Shown piece after piece: positions 26,090 to 35,721 of a stretch of 64,000 bases of DNA (position 1 is the stretch's first letter; each line of letters begins with the position of its first letter). The DNA lies in contig NC_020449.1 of assembly GCF_000146065.2 (NCBI RefSeq), positions 992,001 through 1,056,000 of the forward strand, written 5' to 3'. The DNA is from Candidatus Cloacimonas acidaminovorans str. Evry (GTDB lineage: Bacteria > Cloacimonadota > Cloacimonadia > Cloacimonadales > Cloacimonadaceae). The notes under the pieces are model-generated. The model saw only the letters and a program-made list of their open reading frames with translations, searched no databases and was not told the origin of the DNA. Position numbers and translations under genes: made by a program.

Positions 26090-28122
26090 TTACCCTCCTG
26101 CAGAAAAAGAATGTAATTTTCAATATTGTATAAGGCAGCTACACTCCATGCCTGAGCCGGTGCTCCTTTAGGAAAATGGGGAGCATCTCCATCCCAGATT
26201 TCAGCAATGGATGCAATATGTCCTTTCATAAAACTGTTGCGAAAAGTGGAAATAAAGGAAGTGAGGGCTTCAATTATTTCTTCTTTGGTCTTTATACCTT
26301 TATAAGCCCTTTCATACAATCCGCAAAAAGGACCTAACAGCCAAGCCCAAACACTGCCATTATGATAAGCAAGGTCTCTTTCTTTCTGTGTTCCATAATA
26401 TTTTTTATGAAAACGGATATCATTTGGACTCAAGGTGCGGATTCCATAGTTGGTATATAGCTCTTTAAAACTGCGTTCCAGAACCTGTTGTAGAATTTCC
26501 TGAGAAAATGCCTGCCAGGGCAAGGCAAGAGCAATAATTGCATTGGGACGAATTTCCATTATAAGCTCTTCACCTACAATTCTATCTGCCAGATAGCCAT
26601 CTTGATAGAACTTTTGCAGGGATTGTTTTACCAGCTCTTTCAACTGGACGAATTCTTCTTTTGCCTGATATTTTTTTCGGGATTTCTGACAATAGGCAAG
26701 GCACATAGCTTCATAAGAACATAAAGCGTTATACCAGAGGGCATTAATTTCTACTGGAGCTCCATTACGAGGAGTTATCGCTTTTCCATCTATCCGCACA
26801 TCCATCCATGTGCCATGAGCAAAATCGGGATGCAATTCAATTAAACCATCGTAACGCACACTAAAGGGATGGAATTCATTATGCAAAATGCCGGTTATGA
26901 TTTCTTCCGTTAAGGCAATAACATCTTTCCAGTATTTAACCGTTTGCTTGCGTTTACCCAATTTCCACAGCAGGATGATATACCATAAAGTAGAATCTAC
27001 ACTATCATAATTTGTTTCCCTGCCGGATTCTGCAATCATATTAGGAATCAGACCATTTTTAAGGTAGCTACGATATTTATTAAGGATTTTTTCCACTGTT
27101 TCCAGTTGATTGGGACAATGTAAGAGAGCATTTACCACAACCATTGTATCTCTTCCCCAAGCACCGTAAAAAGGAAAGCCGGCTACAATATCGTCATTGG
27201 CTAAAAAATCCTTCAGGGCAAATTCCAGGATTTTAAGATAATTGTCATACGGGAAAATAATATTATCGTTATAATCCAAGGTATTCAAAAGGGTATCATT
27301 TTTATCGGGAGCATAAGGATAATCCAACGGCTTGGGAAGGTCTGCATAACGATTTTCAATCCTTTCAATGAGAGTTTTGGCATCTTCAATTGCCGTATCA
27401 CTGAAAAGAAGATAGTTGCTTTGTCCCACCCTCAAATCAAAACCAAGCTGAAAAAGAGTTATCTGATCACCAATGCCTTCATAACCACTCATCACTTCCC
27501 AGGGATAAAAAACATTATAATAAACATAGCGATTGGGAATAACTTCACCTGAAAGCAAAGCACCATAAAGTTTTATATTATTATCCTGCCTCTGAACACT
27601 AAAACGAGTGAATTTATCCGGAGTTTCAATTTCTGTAATAAAATTCAAGAAATCCAAAGTGCCAGGTTTATTGAGCTCATGATGAGGAATCATCGTAAAC
27701 TTAGGATGAAGCTCAAAATGCAAAAGATGATGACCCAAATTGGTATATTTCACCAAAGTTGTATTGGTGGATTCATCCATCATTATCTCTTTCAGAATCA
27801 AAATATCGTTCTGATGGGGAAGAGCTGAATACAAAAATATCGGATAGGGACGCAACCAAGGTTTTACTAAATGCAGAAAACCCTCAGGATATATACAATT
27901 GCTGTAATTATTGCTGTCCAGGTGAAAAAATTCTCCTCGCCATTCAACTTTTTCTTCAATACCAGCCACCAAATGAAGGCGATTGAATTTACTGTCGCTG
28001 CTAACCAGTAAACCGTGATATTTACGCTGGTTAATCAAATTTCCTGTTCCTAAAGCATAACCGCCTCTACGGTTAGTTAGAATCCATTCATGATGATGGG
28101 TCTCCATAAAATAGTTGCTCAT
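26086..28122 (-). CDS. Glycogen debranching enzyme (amylo-alpha-1,6-glucosidase type)
   Basis: 678 residues in two parts: an N-terminal beta domain typical of bacterial debranching enzymes (HHEWILTNRRGGYALGTGNLINQRKYHGLLV) and a C-terminal (alpha/alpha)6 domain (about 290-678) with FYGAWGRDTMVVVNALL, DSTLWYIILLWKLG and DLAYHNGSVWAWLLGPF. It removes alpha-1,6 branches from limit glycogen in the cytoplasm. I chose ATG at 28122 because GAGGAGG lies five bases upstream; a TTG three bases earlier would be too close. It is the first gene of the run that continues to tsaD. Confidence 0.93.
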   Translation of the reverse strand: MSNYFMETHHHEWILTNRRGGYALGTGNLINQRKYHGLLVSSDSKFNRLHLVAGIEEKVEWRGEFFHLDSNNYSNCIYPEGFLHLVKPWLRPYPIFLYSALPHQNDILILKEIMMDESTNTTLVKYTNLGHHLLHFELHPKFTMIPHHELNKPGTLDFLNFITEIETPDKFTRFSVQRQDNNIKLYGALLSGEVIPNRYVYYNVFYPWEVMSGYEGIGDQITLFQLGFDLRVGQSNYLLFSDTAIEDAKTLIERIENRYADLPKPLDYPYAPDKNDTLLNTLDYNDNIIFPYDNYLKILEFALKDFLANDDIVAGFPFYGAWGRDTMVVVNALLHCPNQLETVEKILNKYRSYLKNGLIPNMIAESGRETNYDSVDSTLWYIILLWKLGKRKQTVKYWKDVIALTEEIITGILHNEFHPFSVRYDGLIELHPDFAHGTWMDVRIDGKAITPRNGAPVEINALWYNALCSYEAMCLAYCQKSRKKYQAKEEFVQLKELVKQSLQKFYQDGYLADRIVGEELIMEIRPNAIIALALPWQAFSQEILQQVLERSFKELYTNYGIRTLSPNDIRFHKKYYGTQKERDLAYHNGSVWAWLLGPFCGLYERAYKGIKTKEEIIEALTSFISTFRNSFMKGHIASIAEIWDGDAPHFPKGAPAQAWSVAALYNIENYILFLQEGK

Positions 28123-28992
28123 CAAACCTCCTCAAATTCTAATACTAAGTTGTGTTGATTTTTTTCCATATTGGTTATTTCGTCAAGTCCTTTTTTATAA
28201 CCTCTCACAGATTCCACTGATTTCACAGATTTTGATTAATAATAGGTCGGGGATGAACAGGATGAAAGGGATTTTTAGGATTTTTTTACAAAGAGAAGGA
28301 ATGAAGAATGAATTTATAAGAGGTTGAGAGGGTTGAGAAGGTTGAGAGGGTTTAGAAGGTTGAGATGGTTTAGGGGGTTAAGAGGGTTGAGATGGTTTAG
28401 AAGGTTGAGATTCCATAAAAGCCCGAAGGGCGATACAACTATAGCGAAGTGTGCGTAAGCCCCTCGTTAGATAAAAAACCCCGAATTTCTATTCTTTTTA
28501 CCTTTCTTTTTCATTAAAAGCCCCAAAGGGCGATACAAGGATAGCGATGGTGGCGTAAGCCCCTCGTAAAATGAAAGCCCCAACATTTCTCTCTATTTCC
28601 TTTTACCCCTCACTTTCTGCCCTCAGCCAAAAGTCCGAAGGGTGACACAATGATGTAGATGCTTGTACAAGCCCTTCGTGAAAGGAAAGTAACAATAATC
28701 TGTCAAATTATGACAAAAATCTATGGATATTATAATTTGTTTCCTAATGGGAATAATTAAATAAAAACTAAAATAAGGAGAAGATGCAAACACCTTAGTG
28801 GAAACATTATAACTATTTGATAAAAAACTTTGATTTGGTTTGATAAAAGGAACTTTTTCTCTTTAGTAGCTATATTTTTTCGCTGGGTCAAAACCCGTTG
28901 TTAGTATCTGTCGTTTCTACGGAATTTTTACTACAATATGGTTAAAATGAGGGAAATGATAATAACCATTATTTTTACTGTATTATTTGGGT
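28123..28992 (+). repeat. Composite intergenic repeat locus C
   Basis: No gene. CTCACAGATTCCACTGATTTCACAG (as a short repeat near 28203-28225), TTACAAAGAGAAGG, AATGAATTTATAAGAGG, a 9-base tandem tract GGTTKAKAN (about 28321-28410), then three copies of the GGGCGAYACAAGGATAGCGA element (28417-28466, 28516-28567, 28629-28679); the last is the most diverged. The remaining 28690-28992 is AT-rich with nothing I can name. Confidence 0.8.
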
Positions 28993-29946
28993 TTAATTGG
29001 TAGTATTGGTATAGTTTCTAATGCCTTTATTGATGAGTTCAATGGATTCAGTTAGGGAAGGCATATTTGAGAAGTATTTACTATAAATAATCTTCAGGTC
29101 TTGATGTTCTTCATTCAAAGGTTTAACATCCGGAAGTTCATAGAGTAAATCATAATTACCGCTGGCTTCAACGGTTGCATATTCATAGTCCACAGTGCGC
29201 AGATAGTTTCCTTCTTCATCAAAGAGCCCGAGGATAAAATAGCCGGAAATTTCTACTGGTAAATTGTTATGCAAAGTAACATAAACATCGGCAGGATGAG
29301 GCAATTTGGCAACATCATAAAGAAAAAGTTCATCCTGAGAAACAGGAACTACATTAATTTCACTATCCAAATCAAATGCTTGTTCATCCAACCAGTTTCC
29401 GGAATAGGAACGAGCGGACTTAAACCCGCCAAAATAGGCAAGGGTTCTTTCTTCGTATTCTTTCATTCCGGGGTCATTGATAATATAGGAAGAGGGCTTA
29501 TTTTTAGGACCGTTCTGCTTAATTACCAGAACCCAATGGCTTCTTCTGCCTGTAACTTTTACGATAACTTTGTTTCCTTTCTCCAATTCATTGGAAAGAA
29601 AATCCCAATCATTTCTAACAATGCTTTGGGCAACAAGCTCCAGTCCTAATCCGCTGCCGTCAATTTCCCCGGGAATTTGCCATCGCATATTACTTCCGGA
29701 ATAGCCACCATTTTTTTTCAGCCATTCATTTAAACGGTCAGGGGTCATATATTCATTGCTTGCTTCAGCGTTTAAAAGCATAGAAAGGCAGCTTAGTACA
29801 CAGCCGCTGCTACCTATTGATCTTTTTCCTGAACCCAATTGTTCTGATTTCCATCGTTCATCATTCTGTGAATACCAGTTAAAGCTACCTGCAATCAGTG
29901 GCACACACAAAATCAATGTGATATATAGTAAATTTAATCTCTTCAT
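28993..29946 (-). CDS. Secreted C39-like cysteine peptidase domain protein
   Basis: 317 residues from the ATG at 29946 (AAGGTG eight bases upstream). Signal peptide about 1-20 (LNLLYITLILCVPLIAG). The next ~170 residues match the C39-like peptidase pattern: nucleophile Cys in SIGSSGCVLSCLSMLL, active-site His in SHWVLVIK and Asp in YIINDPG. The C-terminal ~120 residues form a beta-rich unknown domain (YVTLHNNLPVEISGYFILGLFDEEGNYL). The substrate is unknown; secreted proteins of this family cut peptides or cell-wall material. It is isolated from neighbours by gaps on both sides. Confidence 0.8.
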   Translation of the reverse strand: MKRLNLLYITLILCVPLIAGSFNWYSQNDERWKSEQLGSGKRSIGSSGCVLSCLSMLLNAEASNEYMTPDRLNEWLKKNGGYSGSNMRWQIPGEIDGSGLGLELVAQSIVRNDWDFLSNELEKGNKVIVKVTGRRSHWVLVIKQNGPKNKPSSYIINDPGMKEYEERTLAYFGGFKSARSYSGNWLDEQAFDLDSEINVVPVSQDELFLYDVAKLPHPADVYVTLHNNLPVEISGYFILGLFDEEGNYLRTVDYEYATVEASGNYDLLYELPDVKPLNEEHQDLKIIYSKYFSNMPSLTESIELINKGIRNYTNTTN

Positions 29947-30043
29947 AAGCAAGTCACCTTAGCTAACAACTACAACAATATAGAAATTAACTTGGGTAAA
30001 CCACTATTCTGGGGAGGGAAATATGTCAAACATTTTTTTGTTT

Positions 30044-31933
30044 TCAATAGGCAAAAACAACTCCACTGATGGGAAATATCCATTCCTCTGGTTTACTGGA
30101 AACTCTTATTTCTCCGTTGTTTCTTTGAATGATAGGGTCTTTATCCTGACCGGAGAAAAAAGGTACACAGTCCACAGTATTTATAGTCAGCGGAAACCGG
30201 AAGGAAATATCCACCCCGCGAGTAAGTTCCGTAATAAAAACACTAAATTGATGCGAAGAACAAGGATATAAAGTAAGAGTATTGATGGTGAAATGAACTC
30301 TCTTTCCTATTTTTTTCTTCAATTCGGGATGGGAACATCTAATTTCCAAACAGCCATTTATGTAATGTAAAGTGGTTTGCAAAATAAGATCATCTACTTT
30401 TGCCAAACAAACGATAAAGTTTTTGCTATCCAGTTCAAAGCTATCATCCATCAGCCAACGGTATTCTACATCGCTCCTTTTAAAATAGCGACGCAGAACT
30501 TCATCGGAAGAGGCACAGGCAACCAGGAAATAGTCATTACTAAGCACTTTATCAAAATTGAGGGTAGTTGTAGCGTTAAAATATCCGGCATTTAATGAAT
30601 GGGAAAAAATAACCTGATGTTGGAAGTTATGCCTATAGTGAATATCTTTATCCTTATAATAAAAGAAATCCCTCAGCATTTCGCGATAAATGAGCTCTCC
30701 TATTTCAATGCTCTGTAAGCGTTGAGCAATTGCTGATTCAATTATTTGATTCAATTTGCTATCCGAAAAATCATCAGGAACGAAATCACGCCGGGAAAGA
30801 GGAGTGCTATAAATCATTTTCCCGTTTTGAAAATAGTATCTTTTAGCTCTACGTCCTACCTGACAGAGCAGTTCATAAGAATTACCTCCATACTTGGATA
30901 CTAAATTTTCTGCTCTTGTTTCTAAAGCTGAACCCCCCAAAAGAATAGCTACATCGCCAATGGCAGGATGTTCTATCGGGCTCAAATCCACACAAATCAT
31001 ATCCATTGAGATGCGACCTATAACATTGCAAATCTTATTATCCAGAAAAACAACGCCACAATTGGAAAGCATAAAATCGTAGCCATCAGCATAGCCGATT
31101 GGTAGAATTCCATATAAACAGTCCTTTTTTGCTGTCCAGGAACGATTGTATCCCACCGATTCACCTTTAGCAATATGTTTTATTTGCGAAAGTATTGTTT
31201 TGAATGTCATAACAGGTTGCAAAGCGATGTCCTTATTCCCGGGAACTTGAATTCCATAAGCCATAATTCCCAAACGAACTAAATTACTGTGTTTTCCCAA
31301 ACCGTTTACCAGGGCATTGGAATTATCAATATGGAGATATGTGGGAGTAAAAGGCAGGTTATCTATTATGTTCCAGAATCGTTCTTCCTGTTGTTTACTG
31401 AATTCCGGATCGTTTTCCGCAGAGGCAAAATGAGTAAATACACCTTCAATCAGCAGGTTGTCCATTTTAGCTATTTTGTTAAAAAAATCTATAAATTCGC
31501 TATCTAAAATTCCACTGCGATGCATACCAGTATCAACTTTCAGATGAACAACTGCCTGTTTGTTTTTTGTCTTAGCGGTTTTATTTAACGCTCTGGCAAA
31601 ATCCAGAGAAGAAACATTAACAGCCAGATCATTATCCAAAATGGTATTAATTTCGTTCTTTAAACAAGGAGAGAGAATTAAAACAGGTGCCTGGCAACCT
31701 TGCAGTCGTAATAAACGACCCTCTTCAGGATTGGCAACTCCCAAATAGACAGCTCCTTCCTCACAGGCAATTTTACTTATTTCCCTGGCTCCATGACCAT
31801 AAGCATCCGCTTTCACAATCATCATAAATTGTTGTTGCGGTTCCAGAAAGCTTTTCAGGATATTCAGATTGGTTCTGAAAGCGGAAAGGTCAATTTCCAC
31901 CCAACTACGCTCAAAAATCTTTCTTCGTAACAT
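30044..31933 (-). CDS. alr: Alanine racemase with an extra C-terminal domain
   Basis: 629 residues, against about 360-390 for ordinary alanine racemase. Residues 1-370 are a full racemase: PLP-binding Lys in MIVKADAYGHG, FTHFASAE, RLGIMAYG, the catalytic Tyr in ESVGYNRSW, and RISMDMICVDLS. It supplies D-alanine for peptidoglycan. Residues 371-629 are an additional region I do not recognise; it is beta-rich with Cys and aromatic residues (HHQVIFSHSLNAGYF-like start, then YFLVACASSDEVLRRYF and FITELTRGVDISFRF). The ribosome site is weak; the gene starts three bases after the PIN-PhoH gene, so coupling is likely. No frameshift is visible at the join. Confidence 0.92.
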   Translation of the reverse strand: MLRRKIFERSWVEIDLSAFRTNLNILKSFLEPQQQFMMIVKADAYGHGAREISKIACEEGAVYLGVANPEEGRLLRLQGCQAPVLILSPCLKNEINTILDNDLAVNVSSLDFARALNKTAKTKNKQAVVHLKVDTGMHRSGILDSEFIDFFNKIAKMDNLLIEGVFTHFASAENDPEFSKQQEERFWNIIDNLPFTPTYLHIDNSNALVNGLGKHSNLVRLGIMAYGIQVPGNKDIALQPVMTFKTILSQIKHIAKGESVGYNRSWTAKKDCLYGILPIGYADGYDFMLSNCGVVFLDNKICNVIGRISMDMICVDLSPIEHPAIGDVAILLGGSALETRAENLVSKYGGNSYELLCQVGRRAKRYYFQNGKMIYSTPLSRRDFVPDDFSDSKLNQIIESAIAQRLQSIEIGELIYREMLRDFFYYKDKDIHYRHNFQHQVIFSHSLNAGYFNATTTLNFDKVLSNDYFLVACASSDEVLRRYFKRSDVEYRWLMDDSFELDSKNFIVCLAKVDDLILQTTLHYINGCLEIRCSHPELKKKIGKRVHFTINTLTLYPCSSHQFSVFITELTRGVDISFRFPLTINTVDCVPFFSGQDKDPIIQRNNGEIRVSSKPEEWIFPISGVVFAY

Positions 31934-31936
31934 AGT

Positions 31937-33277
31937 TTATAAATACTTGGCAGCCAAATCTGCCAGTGCACTGCGTTCACCTTTATCTAAAGTTATATGC
32001 CCTACCAGAATTTCTCCTTTGAATTTTTCTACTGAAACGGAAAGTCCGTTACTTTGGGAATCCAAATAGGGAATATCTATTTGATAGGGGTCTCCTGTAA
32101 GGACAACTTTGGTGTTTTCTCCGGCACGAGTAATAATGGTTTTCATTTCATGCGGACTCAAATTCTGGGCTTCATCAATAATAAAGAATTGATCGGGCAA
32201 ACTACGTCCCCGGATATAAGTTAGCGGTTCCAGTTCCAGAAAACCGTAATCCATTAAATCATTAATATCGGTTTTTTTTCTGCTGGAAGAACTTTCCTGC
32301 CTTTTATCCGTAAGCGAAGAGAGCAGTATATCCATATTATCATAAATGGGTTGCATCCAGGGATTGAATTTTTCGGTTTTAGTGCCGGGTAAATATCCCA
32401 GGTCTTTTCCCAAAGGAGAAATTGGACGTGAAACTACAAGGCGTGAATATCTTTTTTCTTCCACCACCTTTTGCAAGCCGGCAGCCATAGCTAAAAGTGT
32501 TTTTCCTGTTCCTGCCTTGCCGGATAAACTTACTAACTTTATACTGTCATCCAAAAGAATATCCAGAGCCATTTCCTGTTCAAAGTTGCGGGCTTTAATG
32601 CCAAAAACCTGCTGTCCCGTATAATGATTGATTACATAGAGTTGATTGCGTCCATAATGATAACGCAAGGTCTTATATTGATCGGGCTTATCAGGAACAG
32701 AAACACGCACAAACTGATTGGGAAAAAAATCACCGAAAATATTGTTTATATACCCTTTTTCTTCCAGTTCCCTGTATTGTTCCGGTTCCAAATCAAGGAA
32801 TTCCCAACCGGTAAAAAATTCCTCGTATTTAATGGTATCGGTTTCAAAATTTTCTGCATTTATGCCTACACAATCTGCCTTAACACGCACATTTACATCT
32901 TTGGAAACAAGAGTAACAATGGATTGAGGATATTTTTCCTTGAAATACAAAGCAGTACTTATTATTAAATTGTCATTTCGGTCAAGAAACAACAGCTCCG
33001 AAGCGGTGTTGGTTATTTCTTTATTCACTGTTACTTGAATTGTGCCTCCATTTTCTGTGGGCACACCTTCCTGCAATTTTCCTTTTTTGCGTAAAGCATC
33101 AAGATAACGTCCAACTTGACGTGCGTTACGGCTTTTCTCGTCCACGCCTTTTTTAAACTGGTCAATTTCTTCTATTACTACAATAGGCAAGACCACTCTA
33201 TTATCCTCAAAAGAAAAAAGTGCTTGGGGATTGTGAATCAGGACATTTGTATCCAGAATAAAAATTTTCCTTTCCAT
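31937..33277 (-). CDS. PIN-PhoH family protein (PhoH2-like)
   Basis: 446 residues. N-terminal PIN nuclease domain (1-150) with ILDTNVLIHNP and acidic residues at VIEEIDQF and LDRNDNLI. C-terminal PhoH ATPase (about 225-446) with Walker A GKAGTGKT, RPISPLGKDLGYLPGT and Walker B FFIIDEAQN. Such fusions act as ATP-dependent RNA helicase/ribonucleases in other bacteria; a role in RNA turnover is inferred. AAAGGAA precedes the ATG. It is followed immediately by alr on the same strand. Confidence 0.93.
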   Translation of the reverse strand: MERKIFILDTNVLIHNPQALFSFEDNRVVLPIVVIEEIDQFKKGVDEKSRNARQVGRYLDALRKKGKLQEGVPTENGGTIQVTVNKEITNTASELLFLDRNDNLIISTALYFKEKYPQSIVTLVSKDVNVRVKADCVGINAENFETDTIKYEEFFTGWEFLDLEPEQYRELEEKGYINNIFGDFFPNQFVRVSVPDKPDQYKTLRYHYGRNQLYVINHYTGQQVFGIKARNFEQEMALDILLDDSIKLVSLSGKAGTGKTLLAMAAGLQKVVEEKRYSRLVVSRPISPLGKDLGYLPGTKTEKFNPWMQPIYDNMDILLSSLTDKRQESSSSRKKTDINDLMDYGFLELEPLTYIRGRSLPDQFFIIDEAQNLSPHEMKTIITRAGENTKVVLTGDPYQIDIPYLDSQSNGLSVSVEKFKGEILVGHITLDKGERSALADLAAKYL

Positions 33278-33475
33278 TTGTATAAATTCCTTTGTTATTT
33301 CTGTTTTTTTTAACGCAGTTTCCGAGCTCTTACCCTTCTGAACAGGGTTTGTATCTTGATCAAGAACAATAAAACAATAATTACAATAGGGCAGGGATAG
33401 TCAATGATTATTTTCCTGATAACGACTGCAAAAAAGGATTGATAGAAGCAAAAAAACCTGTAGTTAATAAAAAAA

Positions 33476-33563
33476 TGGTGCTGAAGGGGGGATTTGAACC
33501 CCCATGAGCTCATTGCTCACTAGTCCCTGAAACTAGCGTGTCTACCAATTTCACCACTTCAGC
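33476..33563 (-). tRNA. tRNA-Leu (CAG)
   Basis: Read on the minus strand: acceptor GCTGAAG/CTTCAGC, D-arm with AAATTGGTAGACAC, anticodon arm CTAGT-TTCAGGG-ACTAG with anticodon CAG, a long variable arm (GAGCAATGAGCTC) typical of class II tRNAs, T-arm GGGGG-TTCAAAT-CCCCC, encoded CCA. It is leucine, reading CUG. Confidence 0.95.
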
Positions 33564-33580
33564 ATTGGATATTAAAAATC

Positions 33581-33609
33581 CTTTTATTAAGAAAGAAGGA
33601 TTTTGTCAA
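33581..33609 (-). promoter_or_regulatory. Candidate promoter for tRNA-Leu
   Basis: On the minus strand TTGACA (33609-33604), 17 bases, TAAAAG (33586-33581), about 18 bases before the mature 5' end of tRNA-Leu. Spacing and -35 are ideal; the -10 is a weak match but recurs at two other places in the window. Confidence 0.5.
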
Positions 33610-34244
33610 GGTTTTTCCTGCAGGTATTTTTCCCGCGGATTACGCAAATCTTACGCTGATTTTGCAGATAAAAGAACAGAAAACGGATTTTATTTTGTAA
33701 ATTGAAAAAGAGATAATTTCACAAAGAGAAAAAGAGGAAAAGAGAAAATAATCTGGGCTTTTGTTTTAACGAGGGGCTTACGCCACCTTCTACATCATTG
33801 TGTCGCCCTTTGGGGCTTTTTTAGAACCAGGTAAGGGAAAAAAGAAAAAAGTCGGGGCTTTTGTTTTAACGAGGGGCTTACGCACCCATCGCTATCCTTG
33901 TATCGCCCTCCGGGCTTTTATGGAATCTCAACCATCTCAACCCTCTCAACCATCTCAACCCTCTCAACCTTCTCAACCTCTTTTAAATTCATTTTACATT
34001 CTACATTCTCAATTTTTCTCTTTTCCTCTTTTTCTCTTTGTAAAAAATATCTCGGTTTTCTCTGTGTTTTCAGTGTTCTCGGTGTAAAAAAATGCAGAGG
34101 AGCAGCGTCCTCCGTTTACACTCCAGAGGAACTAAATTTTCAGCTTTATGCTCTCTGCTATTCCAGATTTTCCTTGACGGTAAAACGCTAATTAAAACGG
34201 TGAAAACAAATATGTAACTATAATAAATTAAAGGAGATTCATTA
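33610..34244 (-). repeat. Composite intergenic repeat locus D (inverted)
   Basis: No gene. The composite seen at loci A-C lies here in reverse orientation: two copies of the GGGCGAYACAAGGATAGCGA element (33770-33820, 33870-33919), then the 9-base tandem tract as CTCAACCNT repeats (about 33925-33985), then the AAGAGG/CTTTGTAA piece and an AAATCTTACGCTGATTTTGC-like piece at the far left (about 33635-33667). A further repeat with core GAGGAGCAGCGTCCTCCG sits at 34094-34122. The region separates divergent tRNA-Leu and the 34245 gene. Confidence 0.8.
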
Positions 34245-35579
34245 ATGAAACGCAAAATTATCATTATGGGTGCAGCGGGAAGGGATTTTCACAATTTCAA
34301 TGTTTTTTTCCGCGATAACAAGGACTATGAAGTTGTAGCTTTTACTGCTACACAGATTCCTGGAATTGACGACAAAAAGTATCCTTCCGCTTTAGCAGGA
34401 AAGCTTTATCCTGAAGGAATCAATATTTATCCGGAAAGTGAACTGAAAAACCTGATTAAGAAACACAAAGTTGATTTGGTGGTCTTAGCTTACAGTGACC
34501 TTCCTTTTGAGGTAGTTATGCACAAAGCATCCTTAGTAAATGCTTGTGGTGCCGATTTTATGCTGATGGGAAAAAATAATACAACCCTTAAAACCAGTAA
34601 ACCCCTGGTAACTGTTTGTGCAGTTAGAACCGGTTGCGGTAAATCACAAACGACCAGAGCGGTTGTGAAAGCTCTCAAGGCAAAAGGGCTGAAGGTTGTT
34701 TCCATTCGTCATCCTATGCCTTATGGTGATCTTGTTAAACAAAAAGTTCAGCGTTTTGCCAAACTGGAAGACCTGAAAAAATATAACTGCACAATTGAAG
34801 AAATGGAAGAATACGAGCCGCATATAATGATGAATAGTGTTATTTATGCCGGAGTGGATTATGAGGCAATTTTAAAAGAAGCGGAAAAAGAAGCGGATGT
34901 AATTGTTTGGGATGGAGGTAATAATGATATTCCATTTTATACCTCTGATAAAGAAATTAAGATAGTTGTAGTTGATCCTCATCGTCCCGGAGATGAAATT
35001 TCTTACTATCCGGGGGAAACAAATGTCTTTTTGGCTGATGTAATCGTTATCAATAAAATTGATAGTGCCGATTTTGATGATATCAATGAGGTTCGGGAAA
35101 ATGTTCGGATGATCAATCCTAAAGCTCAAATTATTGAAGCTGCGTCACCGCTTTTTGTAGACCATCCGGAAATGATTTACGGTAAAAAAGTTCTGGTTGT
35201 GGAAGACGGTCCTACTTTAACCCATGGAGAAATGACTTATGGAGCGGGAATTGTAGCTGCAGAAAAATATGGTTGTGTCGACCTTGTTGATCCGCGTCCC
35301 TGGGCTGCAGGTGAAATTAAGCAGACCTACGAAAAATATCCTGAAATCGGAACTTTGCTTCCGGCAATGGGTTATAGTTCCAAGCAGATTAAGGATTTGG
35401 AAAAAACAATCAATAGTGCTGAATGTGATTCTGTAATTATTGCCACTCCAATAGACCTGCGTCGTTTAATTAAAATCAATAAGCCCGCTTGTCAAGTGCG
35501 TTACGAATTGCAGGAAATTGGAGTTCCTACAATAGCAGATGTTCTAAAGAATTTCGGTAAGAAATCCTCTAAAAAATAA
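34245..35579 (+). CDS. Cyclic 2,3-diphosphoglycerate synthetase-like GTPase/ATPase
   Basis: 444 residues. The N-terminal ~130 residues form a Rossmann-like domain (KRKIIIMGAAGRDFHNFNVFFRD), followed by a P-loop domain with TVCAVRTGCGKSQTTR (Walker A), VIVWDGGNNDIPFY and the base-recognition-like VIVINKID. The closest family I know is cyclic 2,3-diphosphoglycerate synthetase of methanogens, whose bacterial homologues have no proven reaction. The next gene is carbamate kinase, so a role in carbamoyl-phosphate or amino-acid fermentation is possible but unproven. AAAGGAG is eight bases before the ATG. A terminator follows its stop. Confidence 0.75.
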   Translation: MKRKIIIMGAAGRDFHNFNVFFRDNKDYEVVAFTATQIPGIDDKKYPSALAGKLYPEGINIYPESELKNLIKKHKVDLVVLAYSDLPFEVVMHKASLVNACGADFMLMGKNNTTLKTSKPLVTVCAVRTGCGKSQTTRAVVKALKAKGLKVVSIRHPMPYGDLVKQKVQRFAKLEDLKKYNCTIEEMEEYEPHIMMNSVIYAGVDYEAILKEAEKEADVIVWDGGNNDIPFYTSDKEIKIVVVDPHRPGDEISYYPGETNVFLADVIVINKIDSADFDDINEVRENVRMINPKAQIIEAASPLFVDHPEMIYGKKVLVVEDGPTLTHGEMTYGAGIVAAEKYGCVDLVDPRPWAAGEIKQTYEKYPEIGTLLPAMGYSSKQIKDLEKTINSAECDSVIIATPIDLRRLIKINKPACQVRYELQEIGVPTIADVLKNFGKKSSKK

Positions 35580-35590
35580 TAGTTTCTATA

Positions 35591-35618
35591 AAAGGAGGTG
35601 CTTTGTCGCCTCCTTTTT
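35591..35618 (+). terminator. Rho-independent terminator
   Basis: Stem AAAGGAGG (35591-35598) with CCTCCTTT (35609-35616), ten-base loop, then a short T run. It lies 12 bases after the stop of the 34245 gene and separates it from carbamate kinase, so the two genes are at least partly independent transcription units. Confidence 0.75.
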
Positions 35619-35721
35619 CCATTTGTTATCCTCTGGCAGTAAAGTTTATTCACTTTTTTACATTAAAGGGAATTAACTTTTTTGCTCAATCAAAATTTAC
35701 ATTAGATAAAGGAAAAGGAAA

